Shown here: in pieces, positions 1 through 8,761 of the stretch
Layout: each line of letters opens with the position of its first letter
Position numbering within the stretch: the first letter of the stretch is position 1
NCBI GenBank assembly: GCA_012517965.1
Contig: JAAYTZ010000064.1
Coordinates: 1 to 43,073 of the forward strand
Origin: Propionibacterium sp.
GTDB taxonomy: Bacteria; Actinomycetota; Actinomycetes; Propionibacteriales; Propionibacteriaceae
DNA length: 43,073 nt
Direction: 5' to 3'
Program-made: the position numbers and the translations under genes
The notes under the pieces: model-generated
Seen by the model: only the letters and a program-made list of their open reading frames with translations
Databases searched by the model: none
Told to the model about the DNA's origin: nothing

Positions 1-1421
1 CGGCCCGCGACGCCGCCGAGGCCGCGCGCGACGACCGGCTGGAGCGCTCCCGGGCGCTGGCGGTCGTGCGCGATCTGACGTGGGAGCAGGTCGACGTGGC
101 GGGCGCCGAGGCGCTGCTGGCCGGGCTGGAGCATCGGGCCGCAGGGCTGCGTGCGGCCGCGGGCCTGGCCGAGGCACAGGGGCAGCTGGCGCGCGCCGAG
201 CATGAGCTGGCGGCGGCGATCGAGCACGCCCGCGGCCTGCGGGAGCGGCGGGCCCGCGCCGAGGTCGACCGCGACCGCCTCGTCGAGCGCCGCGAGCGCT
301 GGCAACGCGACCTCGACGGGCGGCCCCCGGTGCCGGAGGACGCGGCGTCCCGGCTGGCGGGCCGGTTCGCCGACGTCACGGACGCCGACGTCGACGAGGC
401 CGCGCGGCTGGTGCTCGAGCGGCTCGGGCACGACCTGCAGACGGCCGACCGGCGGCTGGCCAACACCGCCAACCGCGCCGAGCGCGTGATGCAGGCCTAC
501 AAGCAGGACTGGCCGGCCGAGTCGGCGGACCTCGCCATCCAGGTCGATTACCTGCCCGACTACCTCGTCATCCTGCAGCGGCTCGAGGCCGACCGCCTGC
601 CCGAGTTCGAGGACCGGTTCTTCGACCTGCTCCAGGGCCAGTCGCGCAACAACATCGGGGCCCTGGCGCAGCGGATCAACCAGTCGCGCCGCGAGATCCG
701 GGAGCGCGTCCAGCCGATCAACGACTCGCTGCGCCAGACCGAGTACGCCCCCGGCCAGTACCTGCACGTGCGCGTCGACGACCGGCGGCTGCCCGAGGTG
801 ACCGAGTTCCTGCGCGACCTCGCCGAGATCACGTCGGGGTCGCTGGAGGACGCCCTGGGCTCCGGCCTGGGGGCCGAGGAACGGGTCCGCGCCGAGGCCC
901 GGTTCGTGCGGATGCGGGACCTGATCGGCCGGCTGTCCTCGGCTGAACCCGAGGACGTTCGCTGGCGCACCCACTGCCTCGACACCCGGCTGCACGTCCA
1001 GTTCCTGGCGGAGGTGCGCGACACCGACGGTCGGGCGGTCGACTGGTTCGCCGGGGCCGCGGGGCTGTCGGGCGGCGAACGGCAGAAGCTCGTCACGTTC
1101 TGCCTCGCCGCGGCGCTGCGCTACCAGTTGGCGCGCGACGGGGCCGCCCTGCCGAACTACGGGCTCGTGGTGCTCGACGAGGCGTTCGACAAGACCGATC
1201 CGGCGTTCACGCGGGCCGGGCTGGACGTGTTCCGCACGTTCGGGTTCCAGCTGTTGCTGGCCACCCCGCTCAAGATGCTCCAGACGCTGGAGGACTACGT
1301 GGGCGGCGCCGCCGTCGTGCTCAACGAGGCGGGGTCCGGGTCGCGCGTCGAGCTGATGCTGTTCGACGAGGGGGCGGCGCCGGAGGTCCCGGACGCCCCC
1401 GAGCAGGAGGCGCTGTTGTGA
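1..1421 (+). CDS. jetC: Wadjet SMC-like ATPase JetC, C-terminal part (5' end outside window)
   Basis: This is the C-terminal part of an SMC/SbcC-like ATPase. The frame is open from base 3, and the GTG at 66 is internal, so the gene enters from outside the window. Long Ala/Glu/Arg-rich heptads at the start suggest coiled coil. The ABC signature LSGGERQKL lies near 1066-1092 and Walker B/D-loop LVVLDEAFDKTDP near 1165-1203. Walker A would lie upstream, out of view. In Wadjet systems JetA/B/C form a condensin-like loop-extruding complex that recognises small circular plasmids, which JetD then cuts. The assignment rests mainly on the next gene, a clear JetD, which starts inside this stop codon (GTGA, 1418-1421). 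A generic SMC-like ATPase is the alternative; the JetC-JetD overlap makes Wadjet much likelier. Confidence 0.85.
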   Translation, partial: ARDAAEAARDDRLERSRALAVVRDLTWEQVDVAGAEALLAGLEHRAAGLRAAAGLAEAQGQLARAEHELAAAIEHARGLRERRARAEVDRDRLVERRERWQRDLDGRPPVPEDAASRLAGRFADVTDADVDEAARLVLERLGHDLQTADRRLANTANRAERVMQAYKQDWPAESADLAIQVDYLPDYLVILQRLEADRLPEFEDRFFDLLQGQSRNNIGALAQRINQSRREIRERVQPINDSLRQTEYAPGQYLHVRVDDRRLPEVTEFLRDLAEITSGSLEDALGSGLGAEERVRAEARFVRMRDLIGRLSSAEPEDVRWRTHCLDTRLHVQFLAEVRDTDGRAVDWFAGAAGLSGGERQKLVTFCLAAALRYQLARDGAALPNYGLVVLDEAFDKTDPAFTRAGLDVFRTFGFQLLLATPLKMLQTLEDYVGGAAVVLNEAGSGSRVELMLFDEGAAPEVPDAPEQEALL

Positions 1422-2665
1422 GGGGCCTCGCCGACCTGCGCGCCTGGGCGGCGACGCGGTACCGCCACGCCCACCGCGCGTGGCTCGCGCGCGGCGACCT
1501 GGGCGCCCGGGTGGTGCTCGAGTACGGCCTGCAGCCACCCTCGGAGCAGCAGGTGGCGCAGGACCCCGCGGCCGCTGCGGGGTGGGTGGCCGGGTGGCGG
1601 TCGGCTCGGCTGCCGACCGGGGCGTCCGTCGAGTGGGAGCTGCGGCGCTGGCGCAGCTTCGGCGAGCAGAGCCTGCCGGTCCGCGTCCGGATCGACGGGT
1701 CGGACGCCGTCGCCGAACTCGCCGGCAGCGGACGCGCGTGGCGGGACCTGACGCGCACCGCGGCCGCGGTGGTGGGGCGGTGGCCGACGCTCGCCGGCGT
1801 CCTGCCCCGGGTGGCCGCCGCGCTCGGGCGGCTCGGCCCCGGCGATCTCGAGCGGCTGCTGGCGGTGGTGGAGTGGTTCGCGCTGAACCCGCAGTCGGAG
1901 CTGCTGGCGCGGCAGGTGCCGGTCGAGGGCGTCGACACCAAGTGGCTCGAGCGCCACCGCGGGCTGGTGACGCGACTCGTGGAGGAGCTGACCGGCGAGC
2001 CGGGGCTCGGCCTGCGCGTCGAGCCGCGCCGGTTCCGCGTGCGGCTGCTGGGGGCGGCTCGGCCGGACGCCGGCGTCGCCGACCTGACGGCCGAGGTGGC
2101 TGAACTCGCGCGGCTGCCGTGGCGTCCGGACGTGGTGCTCGTCTGCGAGAACCTGCAGACGGTGGCCGCCCTGCCGGCGTCCGGCGTCGAACTCGTGGCG
2201 GTGCACGGCAACGGCCTGGCCGCCCCGGCGCTGGCGGAGGTGCCGTGGCTGCGGGCGGCCCGCGTGCTCTACTGGGGCGACCTGGACACCTACGGGCTCA
2301 GCATCCTCTCGATGGTGCGCCAGGTGCTCCCGCAGACCGAGTCGCTGCTGATGGACGCCGCGACGCTGGGGCGGTTCGCCGCCCTCGCCGGCACGGAGCC
2401 TCGTCCCTACCGCGGGCCGATCGGCCACCTCACGAGCGCCGAGCAGGACGCCCTGGCCGCGGTCCGCGCCGCGGACGCACGCCTGGAGCAGGAGCGCATC
2501 CCGCTCGACCACGCCGTGGCGTCCCTGCACGCCGCCCTGCAGGGGTCGACTCCCCCGGCGGACCGCCTCGCTGAGGAGGGTCTCGGCTCCGCTGGCCAGT
2601 ACGTTGATCTCGAGCGGTGTCCTGGCCTCGGTGCCGGCCCGCCACCGGTGGCGGAGGGGAGGTGA
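1418..2665 (+). CDS. jetD: Wadjet nuclease subunit JetD (DUF3322-DUF2220/Toprim)
   Basis: This 415-residue protein is the predicted DNA-cleaving subunit of a Wadjet anti-plasmid system. The N-terminal ~200 residues fit DUF3322; around 166-180 is the motif QVPVEGVDTKWLERH, typical of the family. The C-terminal DUF2220 part has a Toprim-like acidic set: Glu244 in LVCENLQT, and Asp288 and Asp290 in YWGDLDTYG. These are expected to bind the metal ions used for cleavage. The GTG start overlaps the jetC stop by four bases, implying translational coupling. The usual jetABCD order would put jetA and jetB upstream of the window. The last ~40 residues after HAALQGS look unconserved. Family assignment is firm; plasmid defence is inferred from known Wadjet systems. 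Confidence 0.9.
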   Translation: MRGLADLRAWAATRYRHAHRAWLARGDLGARVVLEYGLQPPSEQQVAQDPAAAAGWVAGWRSARLPTGASVEWELRRWRSFGEQSLPVRVRIDGSDAVAELAGSGRAWRDLTRTAAAVVGRWPTLAGVLPRVAAALGRLGPGDLERLLAVVEWFALNPQSELLARQVPVEGVDTKWLERHRGLVTRLVEELTGEPGLGLRVEPRRFRVRLLGAARPDAGVADLTAEVAELARLPWRPDVVLVCENLQTVAALPASGVELVAVHGNGLAAPALAEVPWLRAARVLYWGDLDTYGLSILSMVRQVLPQTESLLMDAATLGRFAALAGTEPRPYRGPIGHLTSAEQDALAAVRAADARLEQERIPLDHAVASLHAALQGSTPPADRLAEEGLGSAGQYVDLERCPGLGAGPPPVAEGR

Positions 2666-2673
2666 TGGGACCC

Positions 2674-3690
2674 GTGACGATCGTGGACAACGCCGTGTAC
2701 GTGGCCGGCCGGCGAACCGCCACGCCGCAGACCCTGGAGGAGACGTTCGCGGAGCTGCGGGAGCGCGGCGGCATGGCCTGGATCGGTCTGTATCGACCGA
2801 GTCCGGAGGTGGTCCAGTTGGTCGCGAACGAGTTCGGCTTGCACGAGTTGGCGGTCGAAGACGCACTTCATGGTCACCAACGGTCCAAGCTGGAACGGTA
2901 CGGGGACACCCTGTTCACGGTGCTGCGCCCCGCCCGCTATCTGGACGACGTGGAGAAGGTCGAGTTCGGCGAACTCCACGTGTTCAGCGGCCCCGACTTC
3001 GTGGTGACGGTCCGGCATGCGGAATCTCCGAACATCGCCCGGGTCCGGCGCCGGCTCGAGAACACCCCCGGCTTCCTCGCGTCGGGTCCGCCGGCCGTGC
3101 TGTACGCGATCCTGGACGAGGTGGTCGACCAGTACGAGCCCGTGGTGCTGGGGCTGGAGAACGACATCGACGAGATCGAGGATGAGCTGTTCGGTGCCGA
3201 TCCCGACGTGACGAGGCGGATCTACGAGCTTTCGCGCGAGGTCATCGAGCTCCAACGGGCGACGCACCCGTTGCGCGCGATGCTCGAGGCCCTGCTGCGT
3301 GGGGCCGGCACGCACGCACTCGACGTGGAGTTGGAACGTCGGCTGCGCGACGTCCAGGACCACGTGATTCGGGTGGTGGAGCGGGTGGACGCGTTCCGGA
3401 TGCTGCTTCAGAACGCGTTGAGCGTCGATGCCGCACTGGTGGGTCAGCGGCAGAACGAGGAGATGCGCCACCTGACCGAGGCCAGTCTGGCCCAGAGCGA
3501 GGAGGTCAAGAAGATCTCGTCCTGGGCGGCGATCCTCTTCGCCCCGACCCTCGTCGGCACCGTGTACGGGATGAACTTCGAGTACATGCCCGAACTGGGG
3601 TGGGTGCTGGGTTATCCGTTCGCCTTGGGTCTCATGGTCACCATGGGCGTGGTGCTGTACCTGTGGTTCAAGCGGCGTGGGTGGCTCTGA
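2674..3690 (+). CDS. corA: CorA-family magnesium/cobalt transporter
   Basis: CorA forms homopentameric inner-membrane Mg2+/Co2+ channels. The protein is about 338 residues: a long acidic cytoplasmic domain with helical linker, then two C-terminal membrane helices. The signature YGMN (GMN selectivity loop) ends the first helix, and the chain finishes in the basic tail WFKRRGWL. I prefer GTG 2674 (product begins MTIVDNAVYV) because the Shine-Dalgarno run GGGGAGG at 2656-2662 is 11 bases away. ATG 2665, overlapping the jetD stop, leaves only two bases, and GTG/ATG codons further upstream lie inside jetD. The gene has no obvious functional link to Wadjet; adjacency is probably incidental. Confidence 0.9.
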   Translation: MTIVDNAVYVAGRRTATPQTLEETFAELRERGGMAWIGLYRPSPEVVQLVANEFGLHELAVEDALHGHQRSKLERYGDTLFTVLRPARYLDDVEKVEFGELHVFSGPDFVVTVRHAESPNIARVRRRLENTPGFLASGPPAVLYAILDEVVDQYEPVVLGLENDIDEIEDELFGADPDVTRRIYELSREVIELQRATHPLRAMLEALLRGAGTHALDVELERRLRDVQDHVIRVVERVDAFRMLLQNALSVDAALVGQRQNEEMRHLTEASLAQSEEVKKISSWAAILFAPTLVGTVYGMNFEYMPELGWVLGYPFALGLMVTMGVVLYLWFKRRGWL

Positions 3691-3761
3691 GAAGCACCCT
3701 GGACCGGAGTTGGTCCGGGTCGACTGGACTCACTCAGAACCATAGACCCGGACCCAGCCAG

Positions 3762-3818
3762 CAGCGAATCTACGACCAAGACTCAGCGAATCTACGACTT
3801 AGGGGCAGCGAATCTACG
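3762..3818. repeat. Three perfect 13-bp direct repeats, 22-bp period, upstream of the DUF4143 ATPase
   Basis: CAGCGAATCTACG occurs identically at 3762-3774, 3784-3796 and 3806-3818, each start exactly 22 bp after the last (about two helical turns). The third copy covers the expected -35 region of the leaderless promoter at 3829-3834. The spacers between copies differ. This geometry is typical of a cooperative operator; autoregulation by the downstream protein is inference. Confidence 0.85.
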
Positions 3819-3828
3819 GCGGTGCGCG

Positions 3829-3834
3829 TAGGGT
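3829..3834 (+). promoter_or_regulatory. -10 box TAGGGT of a leaderless promoter for the DUF4143 gene
   Basis: TAGGGT is followed by exactly six bases and then the GTG at 3841, so transcription should start at the start codon. No Shine-Dalgarno sequence is present. Confidence 0.65.
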
Positions 3835-3840
3835 GGCGCC

Positions 3841-5094
3841 GTGGAGATCATCGCTCGGCACGCCGAGGCGCCGGCCCGGGAGGCACTCAACTACTCGCCG
3901 GTGCTGATCATCGAAGGCGCTCGACAGGTGGGCAAGAGCACCTTCGCCTCGATGCTGGCACCGACGGCCACCCGGCTGTCTCTCGACGTGCCCGCCATCC
4001 GGGACGCCGCGGCGTCCGATCCGATGGGCTTCGTGTCCCACGGCGGCGACGACCCTCTGGTCATCGACGAGGTGCAGCATGCGCCCGAGTTGATGCTCGC
4101 CATCAAAGCCTCGGTGGACGCTGACCGGCGTCCGGGTCGATTCATCCTGACGGGGTCCGCGTCGTTGCTGCGTGTGCGTGGCCTCTCGGACAGTCTCGCG
4201 GGTCGCGCCCGGCGACTCACCCTCTACGGGCTCAGCCAGGGCGAACTGCGGCGGCGACGCGACGACATCGTGACCGCCCTGCTCGACCCCACCCGGCGCG
4301 GCGCGTTGGCCTGGTTCACCTCGAAGGTGACGCGGGACGACTACGTGGAGGCCGTGATCGCCGGGGCCTACCCCGAGCCGCGCACCTTCCCCCAGCGGGT
4401 GCGCAACGCGTGGTTCGACGACTACCTGACGGGGGTGATCGGCCGCGACCTGAGCGACCTGCGCCGGACGGTCCAGCCGGATCGCGTGCATGCGCTGCTC
4501 CGTATCCTCGCCACGCGCCAGAGCGAGGAACTGGTGAAGGGACGGGCGGCGTCCGATGCGGGGATCCCGGCCACGTCCGTCGATGGCTACCTCGATTTGT
4601 TGCGTGACGTGCACCTGTACCAGCCGATCCCACCCTGGACGCCCAACCTCACCAAACGCGAAACGGGACGCCCGAAGGTGCTGGTCAACGACTCGGGGCT
4701 CGCTGCCCGGCTGGCCGGGGTGACGGCGTCCCAACTCAGGGGGTTGCTGCATCAGGAGGTGTTCGGCCATCTGCTGGAGGGGTTCGTCGCCAGCGAACTC
4801 CTCCGGCAGCAGGGGTGGTCCGACACCGATTACCGGCTGTTCCACTATCGCGACCGCAACGGCCTTGAGATCGACCTTGTCGCCGAACTCGACGACGGAC
4901 GCGTCATCGCGTTCGAGGTCAAGTCGGCCTCGTCCTATCTCGGACGCCAGTTCGCCGGTCTCCGCTCGCTCCAAGAGCGGCTGGGTGACCGACTGGTGGC
5001 CGGGATCGTTCTGACGACCGCCGCCGAGGGCTATCGGTACGCCCCGGGCCTGTGGGGCTTGCCGCTTGCCGCCCTGTGGGAACTCCCCAGCTGA
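3841..5094 (+). CDS. AAA-family ATPase with DUF4143 C-terminal domain
   Basis: This is a 417-residue protein of the widespread AAA_14/DUF4143 family, whose cellular role is mostly unknown. Walker A is GARQVGKST at residues 26-34 and Walker B is LVIDEVQ near 77-83. FILTGSAS near 100 is the usual sensor strand. The C-terminal DUF4143 region ends in a PD-(D/E)XK-like pattern, LEIDLVAEL then IAFEVKS (Glu/Asp...Glu-x-Lys), so a nuclease fold is possible. The GTG start follows a TAGGGT -10 by six bases, so the mRNA is probably leaderless. Three direct repeats sit over the promoter. The gene stands alone between corA and tRNA-Gln. Such genes are multicopy and patchy in actinobacteria; a defence or toxin-like role has been suspected for relatives but is not shown here. 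Confidence 0.85.
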   Translation: MEIIARHAEAPAREALNYSPVLIIEGARQVGKSTFASMLAPTATRLSLDVPAIRDAAASDPMGFVSHGGDDPLVIDEVQHAPELMLAIKASVDADRRPGRFILTGSASLLRVRGLSDSLAGRARRLTLYGLSQGELRRRRDDIVTALLDPTRRGALAWFTSKVTRDDYVEAVIAGAYPEPRTFPQRVRNAWFDDYLTGVIGRDLSDLRRTVQPDRVHALLRILATRQSEELVKGRAASDAGIPATSVDGYLDLLRDVHLYQPIPPWTPNLTKRETGRPKVLVNDSGLAARLAGVTASQLRGLLHQEVFGHLLEGFVASELLRQQGWSDTDYRLFHYRDRNGLEIDLVAELDDGRVIAFEVKSASSYLGRQFAGLRSLQERLGDRLVAGIVLTTAAEGYRYAPGLWGLPLAALWELPS

Positions 5095-5177
5095 GCCGCC
5101 GCCAACCACCAATCCGGTCGTTGGCCCGAAACTGTCGAGGCCTGCGAAAAGAACTGTTTGACTAGGGTGAATATCAG

Positions 5178-5256
5178 CTCCCCGGGTAGGAGTCGAACCT
5201 ACTGCGCTAATCCTGATTCAAAGTCAGGCGGGCCCTGCCGAAAGACCAACCGGGGA
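5178..5256 (-). tRNA. tRNA-Gln (anticodon TTG)
   Basis: The minus strand folds as a tRNA. The acceptor stem TCCCCGG pairs with CCGGGGA, with discriminator G at 5178. The anticodon arm is CCTGA-CTTTGAA-TCAGG with anticodon TTG (plus-strand 5219-5221), and the T arm GTAGG-TTCGACT-CCTAC is intact. CCA is not encoded. The D arm is somewhat unusual (TTGGTCTTTCGGCAGG). Confidence 0.9.
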
Positions 5257-5355
5257 ACGGCCCCCTGGGGGCCGAAGCAGCATCTTACGCGGCCGGACGC
5301 CGCCCGGCGACCCGCCCTCGGAAGGCCCCGTTCGCGGGTTGGGGCCCTGATCCGT

Positions 5356-5361
5356 CAGACT
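5356..5361 (+). promoter_or_regulatory. -10 box CAGACT of a leaderless promoter for the TetR gene
   Basis: CAGACT keeps the invariant A2 and T6 of a -10 element and lies six bases before the GTG at 5368. No ribosome binding site precedes the start. Confidence 0.5.
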
Positions 5362-5367
5362 GGCCCG

Positions 5368-6045
5368 GTGAGCAGCGAGTCGACCGTGCAGCGAGCCCGC
5401 CGCGCGCGTGTGCGGATGAGCCGCGCCGAGCGCCGCGAGCAACTCATCGACGTCGCCCGCACCCTCTTCGCCGAGCGCGGCCTCGAGGGCACCTCGGTCG
5501 AGGAGATCGCCGCTCACGCGCAGGTGTCGAAACCCGTCGTCTACGAGCACTTCGGCGGCAAGGAGGGCCTCTACGCCGTCGTCGTGGACCGTGAGGTGCG
5601 CACCCTGCACGACTCCATCGCGGCGGCTATCACGCGCCCCGCAACCGACCCGCGCACCCTGATCGAACTCGGCACCCTCGCCCTCCTGGAGTACATCGAG
5701 CAGAACACCGACGGCTTCCGGATCATCTCGCGGGACTCCTCGCCCTACACCCAGTCAGGCACCTACCAGACGATCCTGTCGTCCATCGCGGCGCGGGTGG
5801 AGGGCCTCCTGGCCAAGCACTTCGAGCACCGCGGCTACGCCCCGGAGACCGCGCCGCTGTACTCCCAGATGTTGGTCGGGCTCGTCGCCCTGGCGGGCCA
5901 GTGGTGGGTGGACAACCGCGACATCACCCACCTCGACAAGCGGGAGGTGGCGACCCATCTGGTCAACCTCGCCTGGAACGGCATGCGCCACCTGAAGGCC
6001 CACCCGCAACTGCGCGTGCGCGACCCCCGGGACGCCGACGCCTGA
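5368..6045 (+). CDS. TetR/AcrR-family transcriptional regulator
   Basis: This is a 225-residue one-component regulator. The N-terminal TetR helix-turn-helix is clear at about residues 20-65 (SRAERREQLIDVARTLF, then SKPVVYEHFGGKEGLY). The rest is helical and would bind an unknown ligand and form the dimer. The open frame runs back to 5158 across the antisense of tRNA-Gln, so I place the start at GTG 5368, just before the basic N-terminus and six bases after a -10-like CAGACT. The gene converges on ispE with an eight-base gap. No adjacent transporter or enzyme reveals its target; a lipid-metabolism or general envelope regulator is possible but unsupported. Confidence 0.85.
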   Translation: MSSESTVQRARRARVRMSRAERREQLIDVARTLFAERGLEGTSVEEIAAHAQVSKPVVYEHFGGKEGLYAVVVDREVRTLHDSIAAAITRPATDPRTLIELGTLALLEYIEQNTDGFRIISRDSSPYTQSGTYQTILSSIAARVEGLLAKHFEHRGYAPETAPLYSQMLVGLVALAGQWWVDNRDITHLDKREVATHLVNLAWNGMRHLKAHPQLRVRDPRDADA

Positions 6046-6053
6046 TCCACCGT

Positions 6054-6983
6054 TCAGGAGAGCAGGCGCGCGCCGGGCACCGGCCCGGTGACGCGCTTGA
6101 CGGTCCGGCACACCCCCGCCCCGCTCAACGCCGTGGACAGGTCGATCGCGGCCGACTCGCTCGCCGCCAGGAACGCGACCGTGGGCCCCGAGCCGGACAC
6201 CACGGACGCCAACGCGCCGGCGTCCCGCCCCGCCGCGATGGTCCGCGCCAGCCCGGGCCTCAGGTCGAGCGCCGCCTCCTGCAGGTCGTTCACCAGGACG
6301 CGCGAGAGCCGAACCGGGTCGCCGGACGCCAGCGCCTCCAGCAACTCCGCGGGCGGCTGGACCGGCGGCAGGGGCGGATGGGGGTTGAGCTGGTCGAAGC
6401 GGCCGAACACCGCCGGCGTCGACAGTTCGAAGTCGGCCAGCGCCAGCACCCAGTGGTAGGTGCCCCGGCTGAGCACGGGGACGAGCTCGTCGCCGCGGCC
6501 CGCCCCGAAGGCGGTCTGCCCCATGAGTGCGAACGGGACGTCGGCGCCGAGGCGTCCCCCCAGGTCGGCGAGCTCCGCGGGCGTGACGTCGAGATCCCAC
6601 AGCACCGACAGGGCCAGCAGCGCCCCGGCACAGTCGGCCGAGCCGCCGGCCATGCCCCCGGTCACCGGAATCGCCTTGCGGATCGCGATCCGCGCCCCCA
6701 GGCGTCCGGGATCCCCGTAGGCCTCGGCGAGCAGTTCGGCCGCCCGCACCACGAGGTTGCGCCCGTCGGTCGGCACCAGGTGCGCCTGGGGCCCGCTCAC
6801 CGTGACGGGGAACGTGCGTGGCGCCGCGTGCCGCACCTCGATGTCGTCGTAGACCGACACCGCCTGGAACACCGTCGCCAGGGGGTGGTAGCCGTCGGGA
6901 CGCCGCGGGCCGACCCGCAGGGTCAGGTTGATCTTGCCGGCCGCCCGCACCCGCACCGTCGCCGGTCCTCTGCCCTCGGTCAT
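6054..6983 (-). CDS. ispE: 4-diphosphocytidyl-2-C-methyl-D-erythritol kinase IspE
   Basis: IspE phosphorylates CDP-methylerythritol at the 2-hydroxyl, the fourth step of the MEP pathway to isoprenoid precursors. The 309-residue product is of normal family length. Lys17 lies in AGKINL, the GHMP glycine-rich ATP loop PVTGGMAGGSADC spans about 106-118, and GADVPF (Asp148) is the conserved catalytic strand. The ATG start has AGGA nine bases upstream. It is the last gene of tatD-rsmA-ispE, a typical actinobacterial order, 52 bases downstream of rsmA. Confidence 0.95.
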   Translation of the reverse strand: MTEGRGPATVRVRAAGKINLTLRVGPRRPDGYHPLATVFQAVSVYDDIEVRHAAPRTFPVTVSGPQAHLVPTDGRNLVVRAAELLAEAYGDPGRLGARIAIRKAIPVTGGMAGGSADCAGALLALSVLWDLDVTPAELADLGGRLGADVPFALMGQTAFGAGRGDELVPVLSRGTYHWVLALADFELSTPAVFGRFDQLNPHPPLPPVQPPAELLEALASGDPVRLSRVLVNDLQEAALDLRPGLARTIAAGRDAGALASVVSGSGPTVAFLAASESAAIDLSTALSGAGVCRTVKRVTGPVPGARLLS

Positions 6984-7035
6984 GGGGGATTCCTATCAAC
7001 TCCGCGGTGACGAGGGGAAGCCGGACGCCCGCCGG

Positions 7036-7884
7036 TCAGCCGGGAAGCCGCTCGGCGATGCGCGCGAACTCCGCAACGCCGAGGGTCTCGCCGCGCGCCT
7101 GCGGGTCGATGCCGGCCGCCACCAGGGCCTCGGACGCCGCCGCCGACGACCCGAACAGCCCCGCCAGCGCGGAGCGCAGCATCTTGCGCCGCTGGGCGAA
7201 CGCGGCGTCCACCACCGCGAACACGCGTTCCCGGGACGCCGACGTGCCGGGCGGCTCGCGACGCGTGATGCGCACCAGCCCGGACTCCACGTTCGGCACC
7301 GGCCAGAACACCGTCGGCGGCACCGTGCCGACGCGGACGGCGTCCGCGTACCAGGCCATCTTGACGCTGGGCACTCCGTAGACCTTCGAGCCGGGCGGCG
7401 CGACGAGCCGGTCGGCGACCTCGAGTTGCACCATGACGAGGCCGTGGTTCCAACGGTCGAACCGCTCCAGCAGGTGCAGCAGCACCGGCACGCTGACGTT
7501 GTAGGGCAGGTTGGCCACGACGGCGGTCGGCTGCGGGTCGGGCAGGGCGTCCACGTCCAGGGCGTCCGCCTCGATCACGGTCAGCCGTCCGGACGCCGCC
7601 GGCATCCGCTCGGCCACCGTGCCGGGCAGCCGCCGCGCCAGCGCCGGCTCGATCTCGATCGCCGTCACGTGGTGGGCCACCTCCAGCAGCCCGAGCGTCA
7701 GCGACCCGAGCCCCGGCCCGATCTCCAGGACGATGTCGTCGCCCGTGACGCCGGACGCCGCGACGATCCGCCGCACCGTGTTCGCGTCGTGGACGAAGTT
7801 CTGGCCACGCTGCTTGGTGGGCCGCAGGTCGAGTTCGGCGGCCAGCCGCCGGATGGTCCGCGGGTCCAGCAACCCGTCAGCCAT
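7036..7884 (-). CDS. rsmA: 16S rRNA (A1518/A1519-N6)-dimethyltransferase RsmA/KsgA
   Basis: RsmA dimethylates two adjacent adenines in the helix 45 loop of 16S rRNA late in 30S assembly. The 282-residue product shows the family opening [10 protein letters not shown], the SAM-binding motif [11 protein letters not shown], and the catalytic NLPYN of N6-adenine methyltransferases. The open frame extends further upstream, but ATG 7884 ([10 protein letters not shown]) gives the correct family N-terminus and overlaps the tatD stop by eight bases, so translation is probably coupled. No strong Shine-Dalgarno is visible. Confidence 0.95.
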   Translation of the reverse strand: MADGLLDPRTIRRLAAELDLRPTKQRGQNFVHDANTVRRIVAASGVTGDDIVLEIGPGLGSLTLGLLEVAHHVTAIEIEPALARRLPGTVAERMPAASGRLTVIEADALDVDALPDPQPTAVVANLPYNVSVPVLLHLLERFDRWNHGLVMVQLEVADRLVAPPGSKVYGVPSVKMAWYADAVRVGTVPPTVFWPVPNVESGLVRITRREPPGTSASRERVFAVVDAAFAQRRKMLRSALAGLFGSSAAASEALVAAGIDPQARGETLGVAEFARIAERLPG

Positions 7885-8719
7885 CGTGGCCCCAGTCGCC
7901 GAACAGCGCGGACGCGTTGGCCTGCAGCGCCTCGCACAGCGTCTCGAGATCCTCACCCCGTTCGGCCGCCATGGCTCGGACCGTGACGGGCACCAGGTAG
8001 GCCGAGTTGACCCGGCCCCGGAAGGGCACCGGCGTCAGGTAGGGGGCGTCCGTTTCGACGAGCAGCCGGTCGCGCGGCGTGAACCGCAGCGCCTCCCGCA
8101 GCGCGTCGTTCGCCGGGTAGGTGACGGTCCCCGGGAACGACAGGAAGGCGTCGTGGGCGAGGCAGCGCCGCGCGAACGCCACGTCGCCGGAGAAGCAGTG
8201 GAACTGGACGCGCTCCGGCCAGCCCTCGGCGTCCAGCACGTCGAGGATGGCGTCGTGGGCGTCCCGGTCGTGGATCACCAGCGCCCGGCCGAACGCCTTC
8301 GCGAAGGCGATGTGCGCCGCGAAGCTGACCCGCTGGGCGGCCTGCGCGTCGGCGTCCCGGGTGCGGTAGAAGTCGAGCCCGGTCTCGCCCACGGCCCGCA
8401 CCCGGTCGGACGCCGTCACGAGCGCCTCGATGCCGCGCAACTGATCGTCGAGGGACGCCCCGGCCCGCCCCGCGTCGTTGGGGTGCAGGGCGACCGTGGC
8501 GATCACGGCGGGGTGGTTCTCGGCATTGCCGATCGCCTCGCGGGAGCTCACCACGTCGCACCCCACGTCGACGAGCCGGGTCACGTTGACCGAGGCCGCC
8601 AGCGGCACCGCCTCGGCGGCGGGCAGCCCGCCCTTGACGGTCGTCGACTCCAGGTGCGTGTGGGCGTCCGTGACGGGCAGGGGCAACGGCTCGGGCAGCG
8701 GGGCACGCTTTCCGCTCAC
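7877..8719 (-). CDS. tatD: TatD-family metal-dependent deoxyribonuclease
   Basis: TatD proteins are TIM-barrel metal-dependent hydrolases with 3'-5' DNase/RNase activity linked to DNA repair and quality control. The 280-residue product has metal ligands in TDAHTHLES (residues 17-25), a Glu in [11 protein letters not shown], the His of QFHCFSG, and Asp in [12 protein letters not shown]. The GTG start at 8719 is preceded by AAGGAGG at six-base spacing, the best ribosome binding site in this block. It heads tatD-rsmA-ispE, and rsmA starts before its stop. Confidence 0.93.
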   Translation of the reverse strand: MSGKRAPLPEPLPLPVTDAHTHLESTTVKGGLPAAEAVPLAASVNVTRLVDVGCDVVSSREAIGNAENHPAVIATVALHPNDAGRAGASLDDQLRGIEALVTASDRVRAVGETGLDFYRTRDADAQAAQRVSFAAHIAFAKAFGRALVIHDRDAHDAILDVLDAEGWPERVQFHCFSGDVAFARRCLAHDAFLSFPGTVTYPANDALREALRFTPRDRLLVETDAPYLTPVPFRGRVNSAYLVPVTVRAMAAERGEDLETLCEALQANASALFGDWGHDG

Positions 8720-8761
8720 GGGCTTCCTCCTTCGCTCGGGGTGAAGCGTAGCGAGCGGCGT

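Noticed and set aside
5158-5367. N-terminal extension of the TetR gene
   Set aside because: It would translate across antisense tRNA-Gln, and family similarity starts after GTG 5368.
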